64,000 nt of DNA from Neelides folsomi. Lineage: Eukaryota > Arthropoda > Collembola > Neelipleona > Neelidae. The stretch lies in contig JAQGBZ010000023.1 of assembly GCA_034687125.1 (NCBI GenBank), forward strand, positions 248,001 to 312,000. The letters are read 5' to 3'. This document shows, in pieces, positions 14,209 to 26,100 of the stretch; position 1 is the first letter of the stretch; every line of letters starts with the position of its first letter. The notes below the pieces were generated by a model that saw only the letters and a list, made by a program, of their open reading frames with translations, searched no databases and was not told the origin of the DNA. A program made the position numbers and the translations under genes.

Positions 14209-17200
14209 ATATATTAGTAGATATTATTATTGTATTACACAATCCCCATTATTCATTCTATTTTTTCTTTTTCTGCAATGACATTTTATCTAATTATGAA
14301 TTTAAAATTCTATAACCAAACAAACGATTCTGTAAACCAATGTTGAGTCAGGGGACAGATGAGTTGAATACAAAGATGGAATCTGAAGCGGAAAAAGTAA
14401 TCCAGATATAGAAATGTACCATGATTCATACATGGATTTCATAAAAATAGATTGAAAGCGAGGTGGAAATAAATGGTCGCGGAAGGAGTAAATGAGGAGA
14501 TCGATGGAGGCAAGGGTAGAATATTTTATGAAATGAATTTCATCCCGATTGTGAGAAGAATGCGGAGTTGATTTGGTAAAAATTGCAGAGTGTGTATGTG
14601 TGTGTGAGGGAGGGTGGTGGGTTGATGGTTGGGGGTAAGGAACCATCATTTCCCACCCCCTTCGCCCAAAAATCCACTATTTTCGGATCCGACGACCCGA
14701 GCGAGTTTCGGAGTTTTTCCTTGCGCGAGAAAGAATCGAAGGTCTACTATGCAACTCCACTGCACAAGCGAATCGCGAGAGTAAAGAATGATGATCTCAT
14801 TCATGCTACGTCTAGTAGAATCGACTTTCGTTGCATCCTCTGCATTCACTCCCTCACTCTAAATGCATTCACGTTACGCAGCAAGGAACCAAATAAATAA
14901 CATAGGACCTAGGACCTAGGACCCCGCACAAACGCCCAATCAGCCTGAGCGGAAAAATGCTTCATTTATTCTTCCTCTTTACAAACTAAAATTCATTGTC
15001 TGTTTTCCTCGTTTTTCACAATGCTTCTTTTAAACTTGGTGATCCGACGCTCCGATTCCAAATCACAAAATTCGTCACCTTTATCAATCTATTCAAGAAT
15101 GAAGCTCATGGATGTGAGAGGACTATGTAATGTTACATTATTGATACAGATACATGGGTAAAATACATAGGATCACGTTGCTGTATGCAAAGGAGGATTA
15201 AAAATAATTGGAATTAGGAAGTACAAAAGGAAGAAGAAATCCAAGCTTTGATGAGAGTAAATATTTGAAACGGGTAACATAATCCTACAAGACTCATTCC
15301 ACCATTGAAATGAACAATGAGGAATGGGCGAGTGAATGAAGTAAGAAGATAAGGATTATGAAGGTAATGACAAGAGATGGATGCTTAGTGGAGGATGAAG
15401 AATTCTAATGGAAGTCTCGTCGAAAAATCCACCGTTGGATTCCTCTTGGATTCCCTTCTTGAGGGATCTTTGAAGTTGAGTGAGAAATCGCATTATAAAA
15501 TCCATCTTCTACTTCCTTTTACTCTGCGTTTAAAGGTTGGGAGGGAAGGACGGTGTGCGGGTCGGGGTCGGGAGAGGCTGAACGGTGGGTCGGAATTACA
15601 ACAGCTGCACACACTGCCATTGTACACCCAGACTCACTTAATGCTCCCAATCCATCCAATGCTCAACATTTCACTCCAAAAGGAATTTTTTATATCGCAA
15701 CTTTCACTTCGTTCCTCGTCAGAAGAACTTGGTTCCGGTTTACGCAAATTATATAAAACTCTCTTATAATAATAAATACAATATATTGGAGAGCACATAC
15801 ATACATACAAATATAATAATACAGAAGAGTATATATAACAACTAACAATGAGTATGGTATGTTATATGTAAAAAGGAAGCTTATAATATTTATATAAGCC
15901 CGTTGCTATTTTCCCTCATGTTAATAGGAAAATATTGAGGATAGTTAAAACATTGAATAATCCAAAGTATGACGATCAATGAATATAATCAACTTCAATT
16001 TGCATACTGATATACGGATATACCCATCCAGAAAATCTTACAATGAATGCACATGAATAATATGTCTATTAACTAAAATAGTGCTTATAATGGAAGAGTG
16101 GTTCACATAGCAGATGCAATGTCTAATTGATTAAAATTGAGCTTCGGAATAGAACGACGTTCGCTGCACTACTATTAATTATTATTAGATGCAATAGCGA
16201 GGCGAGTGCGAAGAGGAGAGTTGGAGGCTATTATTAAAAGGGTACCCAAGTTACATGATGCGTAGGAACAAATGAAACGCCGTGTTTTGTGCGTATGTGG
16301 ATGTTGGTGAATATAAAAGAAGAGTGACATTTGGATGGAGTCATCTCAATGTTAGCAGCCGGAGCGTCCATTCCACTAGAGTAGAAATGACATTTCCTCT
16401 CTTCATCCTTTCCTCCCTCTACCCGGGTAATCCCTTGACAATTAACCCACCATCTTCCAATTCCGAAACTAACCTTCTCTTCCCAAAAATATCCTTGCGA
16501 CATGAGTCATCACTCTTCCTTACACGTACATATACGTTTCCCAAATTCCCAATCTTCCCACTCTCCAAATTATCATTTGCTCCTAATGTGATTCAAAGGG
16601 TCGCGAAGAATCCCCGTCCTTTCCTACATACTTGAGACTTCCAGTTGGAATCAACGATTTGCTCAAGGATGGAGGCGAATTTGGTGGAGAAGTTCAAGTT
16701 CAAGCTCAACTCGGAGGAAAGTTAGGGAGGAAGAATGAAAGTTTCGGGCATTGGTGGTCGTAGTAGAATGAGTAAATATGGGAGTTTTGGGTGAGTCATA
16801 GAGAAGCCTCTCGCTTTCACTGATCCTATCTGAATTCCATTCGGAGCAGGCCGTTACGCAGGGAGGAAGCAAGAAGGAAGAACCTTTATTACGATTACAT
16901 ACCTCCCTCCACTCACTATGTATTCACCTCACTTGAGCCCTATGAAAATAAGATCCGAATCCTAAATAAGCTCAGCCAAGACGCCCTTTACGCCATCCAT
17001 TATGTATGCTCATGCACAACACCAGGACCGAACCTTCCGCGAGGTCCCACATTGTATGTTATGTATCTCTGCAGAGACATTTATTCACATAGTTGAGCGA
17101 TTGAATGAGCCATTGGGAAGTTTATGACGTTCGGTCCATGCAAGTCCCACTTCCTGTAATAAGTACTTAGTTGCATGAAAAGATTAAGAAGGAATAAATA

Positions 17201-18510
17201 TAAAAAAGATAAAAAATGGAGTAATAAGTTTGATGGTAAAATTCTCAAATGCATACGTAAACATAATGACGACCATTGCATGCTCAAAACGGTCATATGA
17301 GAAGGCAAAGTTTGAGGTTGAGTAATGAAAGCAATGTTGATCGAAAGGTGAGATACGGATTTGAATAGGAACCTAAAGTATTATAATACCTTTTATAACT
17401 ACATACCTAGCTCTGATGAATATAATGAATAAAAGCTCCGCTTTTCCTCACTTCGACTCCCATTCAAATCCACGGATGAAATGTACATGGAGGACTTTCC
17501 GAACAATATTTCTTAACGTCCATGAGCTTGAGAGAAATGTAAATTTTTTATCCGTTTCCCACGATTGAACTCCAGAGTCCTCGAGACTCCAATGGAGACA
17601 TTAGTCACATCAAGTAGGAACTTAAGGGTATCATTACGTGAATTTATGCAGAATAACTCATATCCGGCAACGGTGGTTGGAGAAAAACAAAGTTTCCCTC
17701 CAGCTGCCCATACAAGAACCTCGTGAGGAAGATAAGAATATAAGTATAATTTGCAGGAAATTGAATTGCCATTTAAAGAAATAAAATGTAAAAGTATGAA
17801 TGTCCAGACTGAGGACCGGCCTGAGTTTATGGGTAGTGGCTGTAATGTGAATGGTAAATAGACGCAGAGCGTTTAGAGTTTCGGGAGCTCCTCGACTGCC
17901 GACCATCTGCTCTCTCGTCTCTAATGTCCTCATATCCACATCCTCTCTAGCCGAACAAAGCGAAGGCTCGGAGCATTTATTACAAATTCCATTTGCTCAC
18001 AGTAAAAATTAAGACTACTCATTGTGCCCATATTGCCTCTTGATTCACGCATTCTCCAGGGCAAACTCACTTTCTCATCTCTACTCTTTTATACCTATAG
18101 ATCCATACATAAATCATAGGAGGATTTCTTTCAATGAAATAGCATGATGGAATGTTTTTAATCCTGTTTCCAATTTCTAACGTTATATTTAAAAAATAAC
18201 TTCATTTATTATAGGAGATTACTCGCAATATCCTCTTTAGGATATTTGACATTTTGAATTAGGAACCAACCCTTGTCCTCAACCCTTATTTAATTTTTGT
18301 ATTACTAAATGTATAAGTATACTTCAATTCGTATATTTATAATATCTACATTCGTACCAGATGGTAAATGAGTTGTTCGTTCGTTACTTTCTTATGGTAT
18401 TATTAATTAATATTAATTACTTAATTAGATAATTATAAATATACTACCATAATTTAAAATATAATTATATAAGTACAACTATTTTAATAAAATGAAGAAA
18501 ATGGACGCAC
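14209..18510. other. Non-coding stretch with GC-rich islands, downstream of the CXXC exon
   Basis: No gene is recognised. GC-richer islands lie near 14550-14940, 15390-15740, 16200-16890 and 17500-17990, separated by AT-rich DNA. One island contains a short TG-rich run near 14590-14605. The last 300 bases before the CXXC exon are very AT-rich. If the CXXC exon belongs to a multi-exon Tet gene, this is the 5' part of the intron that follows its donor at 18509-18510. Confidence 0.5.
14903..14923. repeat. Three perfect tandem copies of the heptamer TAGGACC
   Basis: TAGGACC occurs three times head to tail with no mismatch, at the edge of a GC-rich island. It is too short to be a minisatellite and does not match the usual arthropod telomere unit TTAGG. 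No function is evident. Confidence 0.8.
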
Positions 18511-20130
18511 CTTTTTTTCAGTGAGCTTCTCGCAGCGTCTAACTTTACAGATTTGATGACTCTTGTCGTTTCGACACGGAGCGCATTCTCCGCAGTTGTC
18601 CTTCCTTTGGCATCCGATACATTCACCGCAGCGTTTCCTCTTCTTCTTCACCGGCTTGTCATGTCCGTCGTCCAGTCCGTTCCCATTGTGTCCTCCGTTG
18701 AGCCCATGAAGACCAATGTTCAAGTTTGGCCTCTTGAAATCATTAGAGTCCGTACTGCTCACCGAGCTCACTTGTGGCTCATTCAAATCGTTGTTGTTGA
18801 GAAGGCCATGGTGACCCAACTCGGGGAGATCAAGTCGTTTCCTCTTCCCGTTCTTCTTCCCGTTCATTCCGCTGTTCCCAGCCGGCGAATTGGAATTGGA
18901 GACAATCCCAGGACTATTTTGTTCATTTTCTAATTTGATCAAGTGATTTTGCTGGAACTGTTGACCGAGATGCCCAAAACTCTTGACCGCAATCACGTGG
19001 CCGTGATGATGTTCCAACCCATCTCCATTCGTATTGCCATTGCCATTGCCATTATTGTTATTCCCGAGGTACTTTGGCATTTGAAGAGACCCAAACGACC
19101 CGTGAGGATCAATCGAATTGAGCTCAGTTTTGATAGTGGTCATGGCGGGATGAAGAGATGGAACAGGTACGAGTTCCCCGATGTTGAGATGGTTCGAGTT
19201 CCCATAATGCCCCTGTCCATTCATTCCATTCCCATATCCATTTCCATTGAAGCCAATTTGTATATGGCCATGGCGATCGTCAAGGAACTGCTGTTGAAGG
19301 TTCACCTCCCTCTGCCCGTTGTGATGATGGTGAGGATGTGGGGGATGTTGCGGGTTGAAAGATCCCCGCACCGGCAATGTGTGAAAGCTGGGGAGAAGAT
19401 TATCCCCGTTCCCGTTAACTTGACCGTGTTGGGCCTGGTGGGACTGATGAACTCCCTGTTGATGAATGTTTACGTGATTCGGCGGAATGTCGGAGAAGGA
19501 GTTGAACTGTGATTGGAAAGAGGGAAGTTTCCCGCCTAGAGACCCGTTTTGACCATTTTGGTGAGCAAAGGACTGGTCGGAATTGGGAAATCCTGGAAAT
19601 GCACTCGTGAGGGTTGTGAGAGTTGGCGACTTCCCGTTGCCAGTCACGGTGATTGAACCATTCGTCGTCGTCGTCGTAGAGACAGAAGGCGAAGAAGGTG
19701 AGGCAGTCGAAGGCGAGGACGAGATCGGCTTCTCCCAAGGTCTGTATTGAACACCGCCATCAATATCGAGGGCGTGGCGGGGATCGAGGAGCAGCCGAGT
19801 CGAAAGGCCATCACTCGTTGGGAGAGCGTAAGGGCCAATGTCCCAGGAAGGATGCAGTTCGAGGTATCTCATCTCCATGAAGTTCCCTCCTGGGAGAGAG
19901 TCGGGAAGGTCTGGAAATGGATTGAAACTCGACTTCAACAGCGTTAAATGGGACGCTGTGAGTGAGGAGTCAGAAATGTCTGTGAGGCCATTAGGAATCG
20001 GAATTGCGACGGGAATCGGAGTTGTTGAAGTGGGAGAAAATGCCTCTTTTCCGCCTCCTCCGAACCCGCCATATCCTGGATGTTGCTCCAGGGTTCCTCC
20101 ACCAGGATCTGCAGTTTCGCTCATTTTCAT
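18511..20130 (-). CDS. Tet: N-terminal coding exon of a TET-type CXXC zinc-finger protein (partial)
   Basis: The exon codes for 540 residues and ends at a codon boundary in the donor AAG|GTGCGT (GT at 18510-18509). Without splicing the frame runs only eight more codons. Residues about 492-540 form a CXXC zinc finger: a basic KKKRKRC entry, CGECIGC, NCGECAPC, then HQIC and RRC, eight cysteines in all, followed by EKLTEKK. It lacks the KFGG motif of the MLL/DNMT1 class and resembles the TET1/TET3/CXXC4/CXXC5 class, most closely what I recall of insect Tet. The rest is low-complexity Gly, Asn, His, Pro and Ser sequence. TET enzymes oxidise 5-methylcytosine, or N6-methyladenine and RNA bases in flies, and the CXXC finger binds CpG DNA. 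The catalytic exons are not in the window. A possible acceptor TTACAG lies about 15 bases upstream of the ATG, suggesting a 5'UTR intron. A stand-alone CXXC4/5-like gene is the alternative. Confidence 0.75.
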
Positions 20131-23100
20131 TCAATTATCTCTGTAATATTTAAAAAAATTCTTAATTCACATTTGCAATTTGGTATATTAAACCTATTTT
20201 TCAATCTACCTTAATAGTACAGTACGTATTATATATTGTTGTCTGTACTAAATATATTGTATCTGCATTATACATGTTATTTATCTCTGTACTGTAGTCA
20301 GTTATTATATTTAATGCTGGCACACTGTTTCAAGATTTATAGAAATGGAATGACAGCAACTGAAAATATTCCCGAAATGGAGCCGTGTGGTGTGTTTATG
20401 AGAAATGGTAGAAGGAATGCCTAACCTAAGTCAACGGAAAAGCAAGTCTTATTTAAGGATGTTTCCAACTCTTTTCCATCCCATTCCCATGTTTCATCTT
20501 CGTCGCTCTGCAGCTGTTTGATTTTCCTCCTCCTCCGATGTGCCCATGTGATAGAGAAATGAAGGAGTTGGGAGCTTCACTCGTCGAGAACCTCCAACGA
20601 GCCAAATTGTGCACTCTTTATGGAAGAAGTAAAATACTGAAATTGAACCCCTTTCCAAGTCTGCATCTTTCAACTTGCTCTCGACTCCATGCATTTGAAG
20701 GGAAACGATAAAATTTGGATGGTTGGGAGCTGAGTCAAATTGGGTTCCTTCTCTATTTCTATCTCATTATTACCATAACCCTCATTTCTCAATGATGACT
20801 TGCAAAGAAGCTACTTAAATGTCGCAAATTATAAGTATAGCGATAAATCACTCATTGGAGTATCACTGGTAAGAACTACCTACTTAAGTATAATGTAATT
20901 AACTAATGTTAAAAAATGAAGCTTCAAACTGTCAGGAGACCAAATCAGTAAAAGTCATTTAAAGACCATGTTTTTGTGTTATATTGGGTTTAAAAGTGAG
21001 AAAGCGAGAGTAACATTGGAGTTGAATTAGAAAGCCGTGCGTGTGTCATAATGATGAGGAATCAAAGAGAAAGAGAGATTCACCTCCGCGACTCGAATTA
21101 CAAATAAAATAAAATGGAATTTCCCCTGACTCAAGCCTTTACTCTTCCGAACAGAACTTCCTGACTCAGATCAGACAGACTCATCCGATCACGCTCAACC
21201 CTGTGTTTTGCTATCTACCCAAACTTCTTCCTTCATCTATAACTGTAGGACTATTACGATCAATGCCAATAAAGGCTTAGTAAAGAGAAAAACTTGGAGA
21301 GTAAAAAACCTTCAATGGAAGTTACAAATGCTTGTAGATTTCAACAAAAACGAGCTCTCCAAAGTCTGTCGACCACCAGAGGAAGGAACGAGAGGATATT
21401 TGGTATATGAGCATATCTAAATTACTCCAAGGATCCTATCTGCCTCAAGAGTGGCGGAGAGAAAAGTTGGGAAGAGAGACAAAGAGAATCGGATTTTCTC
21501 TTCCCGAAAGAATCCCTATAGACCCTATAAATATAAAAGAAGAGTGAAAGTGGGTAGGACAAAGGATGAAAAGGAAAGTGACTCAACCTGGGATTCCTAC
21601 TCTCTCGAGCTATTTAATACTTTATATCGTACTTCTTATACGCCGCTCCGATCCACAACATCCCTCCATGTACTTATGGAAGTATATGGTACAAGTGGAG
21701 TGGGGATAGGAAAATCCTTCTCTTTGGGATATAACACATTTATGGTGGCTATATCTTTGTATAATATGTCATCCATTCGGGGTTTCATGCCTGCCCATAG
21801 CCATTTATTTTATACGGGGCTCGGGAAGGCAAATCGAAATCCGACGAAGAGCTCCGCCACGATTGAGAGAACTTTCCCTGCCACTGTGCGTTATAATAGT
21901 GGATGAGTGGGCTCGGGACTTCCCAACGGCTCCCTTTTTTCATTTCCTTCTCCATTCAAATCCAACTCGAGAAGCCTTCAACCTCACAACCCAAACAGTA
22001 GAAGCTCAAAAAATATTCCGACTCTCGGCCCATCAACCATCAAATTCTGTTAATGGTTCAAAGTTAGTGTTGCCACACTCAAAGCAACTCCTTTTCACTT
22101 CTGCTTTCATCATACTTACATACTCTTTCCCCCATTCGAAATCTACAGCCACTTCAATATGTCTCGCCAGAGAATTACGCTTTTCTCATTCATGTTTATG
22201 ACTCCAATAGACTTTCTTATTAAACTTCCACTCACATTCATTTTCCAATTTCATCCCCAGGCCTTTTATGTAATTTGAAGAATAATGAGAACCACTCAAA
22301 TTCAGTAATCTAACTAAAATGAGAAAACTAAAAAACTATAAACTTTCGAGTCTTATGATTTGACAACATTGTACTTATACTATAATGTTTTTGATTAAAT
22401 ATTTTGATGGAAATATTAATATAATGTAACTCTTTATAAATTAATATTTTAAATGATATTGTATGAAATTGGTAAAAGAGTAAAAGCCAAATTACAAAGG
22501 GTGAATTATTAGGACTAAAAGCATTATGGGTTATTGGGATAAAAGGGAGCCGTGTTTATGAGGAAATTGTGAAGATCGTCGGTGACTTCTCCTTTCATCT
22601 CATATAACTCGGGAGTAAGTGACTCAGATTCGGATGGACAGGGAAAACGAGGGAGATAAAAGCCTATTGATTTCCTGTCTTGATCAACAACCAAAACATA
22701 GAAGTCGTTCCATATCTATTTACAACTCTCATATTACTACATATCATGTACAAAGAAGTAAATACGCATTCTAAGTAAATGTAAACTAGCAAGAGAAGAA
22801 GATTATTTTTTATAAAAAAATATTTATTTCATTAATGAGGGCTGTTTATATTCTTGGTATCTATCCGTATGTATCAATTTCAATAATAATGATGATATTT
22901 GAAAATCAAATATGTAAGTAGTACACAGAGTGAATTATTAAGATCCATTTAAACATTGTATGCTCCTCTATAATCATTTATTTGCATAATTGATAAATTC
23001 ATCTAATCAAAAATAATTATGAAACCGTCTTTTTATTTAAGTTGATACGATTATTATAGCGACAAAAAGTTAGAGTGCACGAAGTCTTTTAAGCCTATGA

Positions 23101-26100
23101 TAAATTCATTGTTTTCTTAATATAAAAAGGATCGATTGACGGAAAGATCGATTTAAAAAGGAAAGGCTCAAATAAAATTCTCGGAGAGGAACATAAAATG
23201 AAAACAGAGGAATAGAATGAGGCATTCGTATTTCATTTCCCCGTCGTCCCCACAAGATCTGACATTGAGCGCAAGTCTGAATACTTTTCATTGTAAACGA
23301 TGGAATGGAACCCAATAGAAAAAAATGAATTTTTTATATGTGCATTAGGACAGAAACATTTTCCATTGAGTCATGTCTTTGCTTCTATGAAATGGAAAAT
23401 CATAAAATATATAACAGCTAAAAAGAATGAGTGAAGGAATCCTGAAAGAAATAAAGTCAACTTTTTTCCAAAACTTCTAACATTACGACTCAACATTCAA
23501 TCATAAACATGAAAAGAAGGAAGCAAATGACAATCACTTTTTTATATATTTTTATCCAATATTCCAACCTTTTCATTTTTAATGTCAGTTGTGAAAATAT
23601 CAATCGAGCTACTCAAACTTATCAAATTAAAAGTTATACAAAATATATAGGAATATTATAAATTGCGTTTATCTATTGACCTGAGAGTGTTCAAAAGAGT
23701 GTCAAAGGTTAATTGATTGTAAATGTGGAAGAGGAAGAGGGGAAGGAAGAGGAAAATGAATGGAGGGAGGAATGCTCGAATGTAGTGGGGGAGACCGAGA
23801 CTCGGACACCGATTTCATCATTGTGGGTTCAAAAGCAGTTCACCTTCAACTCTCTCTCCTCCGCCTACTATTACACACAAACACATACATACTTACATAT
23901 ACAAGAGTGTATAAAAACTCTCGTTTTCATCCTCGACTCTATTTCGGGTCTAAAAAAATTCCTCCTTTTAATTTCCCCTCTGGGCAGATCCCGGAATAGG
24001 GAAGAAAAAAAAGACATCACAATTTCTTGAGCTTACTAACCTATCTCACCAACAATAACACATCTACGCTAACAAACTAACAACAGATACTCATGTACTC
24101 CTCTTATGTAGAAAATATATCAACTACACCGAAATATTGCTTCCAATATTTTAAACAAAATCTGTTAATCAATTGCTCATTTGGACTTATCATTCGATTT
24201 TAAAATAATATTTAATTATCCGCATTATATTATTTTTCTTCTTTAAAAAATAATCGTATTAAAGTATAAAAATTGTAGATGGATTTCCTTTTATGGATCA
24301 CTGTTATACAAATAATTAAATATTTTAGCTTGCATTCATTTGATAATTTTATGTTTTAATCTGACTGGTCTCATTCATGTTGAATTCACACATGGATTGT
24401 ACGGAAGCAAATGCGGTTGTCGGTTTCCCTTTCAACTCCCTCCAAGTTCTCAACTGGGGAAGGTTAGGGAATCGACTTGAAACCTTCCTTGGGCTCAAAA
24501 GGAGATTTGTAACACATTCAATCCCCATTGTTGTTCATACACACGTAAGAATCTTATCGTTAAATGGTAGACATTTACATCAGTTGAGCATTGGAGAAAA
24601 CGTGTAGTCCTACTCCAGATTCTCTTCCATCCTTCTATTTTCGTCTCGCTCCACGTCTCACACATTTTCAAGGTCCCTCGGCCTTTCATATTCAGAGACC
24701 CTTCGGAGGTATTTTACAAGGACCGTGAATATAAAATTGTTTAGGTAATGCATTTCACATTTCAATGATCCTCTCAAAGAGAACTGCCTCGATAACTCAA
24801 AAATAGAAACAATTAAATCATGAATTGACGCCATGATGTAATATTTGATAATTTATATTTACATTACAATGGATTAACATTCTATCTATGCATCAGTGTA
24901 ATATTGTGATCATCAAAAAAATTAATTTAATATTTAATGATTTTTTAATTAATTATACCATGTTTTTAGTATATTCACAAGTCCATAACTAATGATAATA
25001 ATGGCGTTTAGACAGAAGCGCCCTTTTCTTCGACCGTTATGTTGATGCTCAAGTTTTGGAACCGTAAAGTGTAAAATAAAAAGGCCATGTTTCTTTCTGA
25101 ATGCAAGACATTTCCTTTGGAAGCATAAACATCTGGCTCTCCTCTTTCTTTCATTTTTCATCTAACAGCCCTTCTTCTCCATTTCGAGTCTGGGTGAGAA
25201 TCCTTCGTTACTCACAATTAGTATGATTCAGTATTTAGATTTAATTCACATGTTGTAAGGCTCAAGTTTTTAACAAAAATATCCTTCAGAATTATAATTT
25301 TCAAATTCAAGTCTAAGGTTCTTTAAAACACGATAAAAAGCTGAAGATCAAGGATAATGCTCAGAATTCTCCCATGATTATTCACTCGGTCGAAATGAGG
25401 AAACAGAAAGAGAGCAACCAAATAAATTCATCGAGTTTGAGTAATAATATCAAATGTATACACAATCTGTATATTAAAATGGTGATAAAGATGAAATGTG
25501 AGTTTAAGATGGATATTAATACATATAATTTAGTATGAGACATATCAATGTATCAAGTATGCATTATATTTATCTACTCATTGTACTGATAATATGTTTT
25601 GTTTAAACAATGAATGGAATTACTCATTAATTTGAAACGCACGACAATAGCAATAGCCAGACATTCTTTTAGGAGAATGAAAGTTTGGTTTAATTACAAT
25701 GTCGACTCATTTTTGAATAAATAATGGCGATGGGTCTCCGAGGTTGATACACATAAACGATTTCAAAGCCCGGGCACATTTGTATGGGCTACGAGGGACA
25801 ACGTGAGCGGAGAGCATTAGGCAATAAAGCCTCCGAAAGATTCCCTGATTGCAATCCCAATAAATCACAAATGGAGGAAGAGTGACTCATCTACGCCCGC
25901 CCTGCCAATCCCCATTCTTTTTAACCGAGATGAAACGAAACTCGGGGATCGGGTGGATACACAAACTACCATACATTGTATCTACATAATAAATAGACAC
26001 AGAAAACCGAAAATGTTATACACAGTTACGATAATAAAACTCTTCGAGTTTCTTCACACTTGATAAATTCGTCAAACACTGAACACTTTCAAAGTTTTAA

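Noticed and set aside
17028-17060. Possible tRNA B-box-like motif, and similar GAACC motifs near 1935 and 60070
   Set aside because: None has the GGTTCGANTCC consensus together with an A-box and a foldable acceptor stem. No tRNA gene is supported.
18553-19947. Several plus-strand open frames of 60-189 codons opposite the CXXC exon
   Set aside because: They are antisense shadows of a long, GC-richer real exon. None has its own domain, start context or splice sites.
21451-21906. A 151-codon plus-strand frame (MAERKVGKRDKENRIF...)
   Set aside because: It lies in a GC-richer island where stops are rarer, has no recognisable domain, and no flanking exons or promoter. It is not excluded as a novel gene but cannot be supported.
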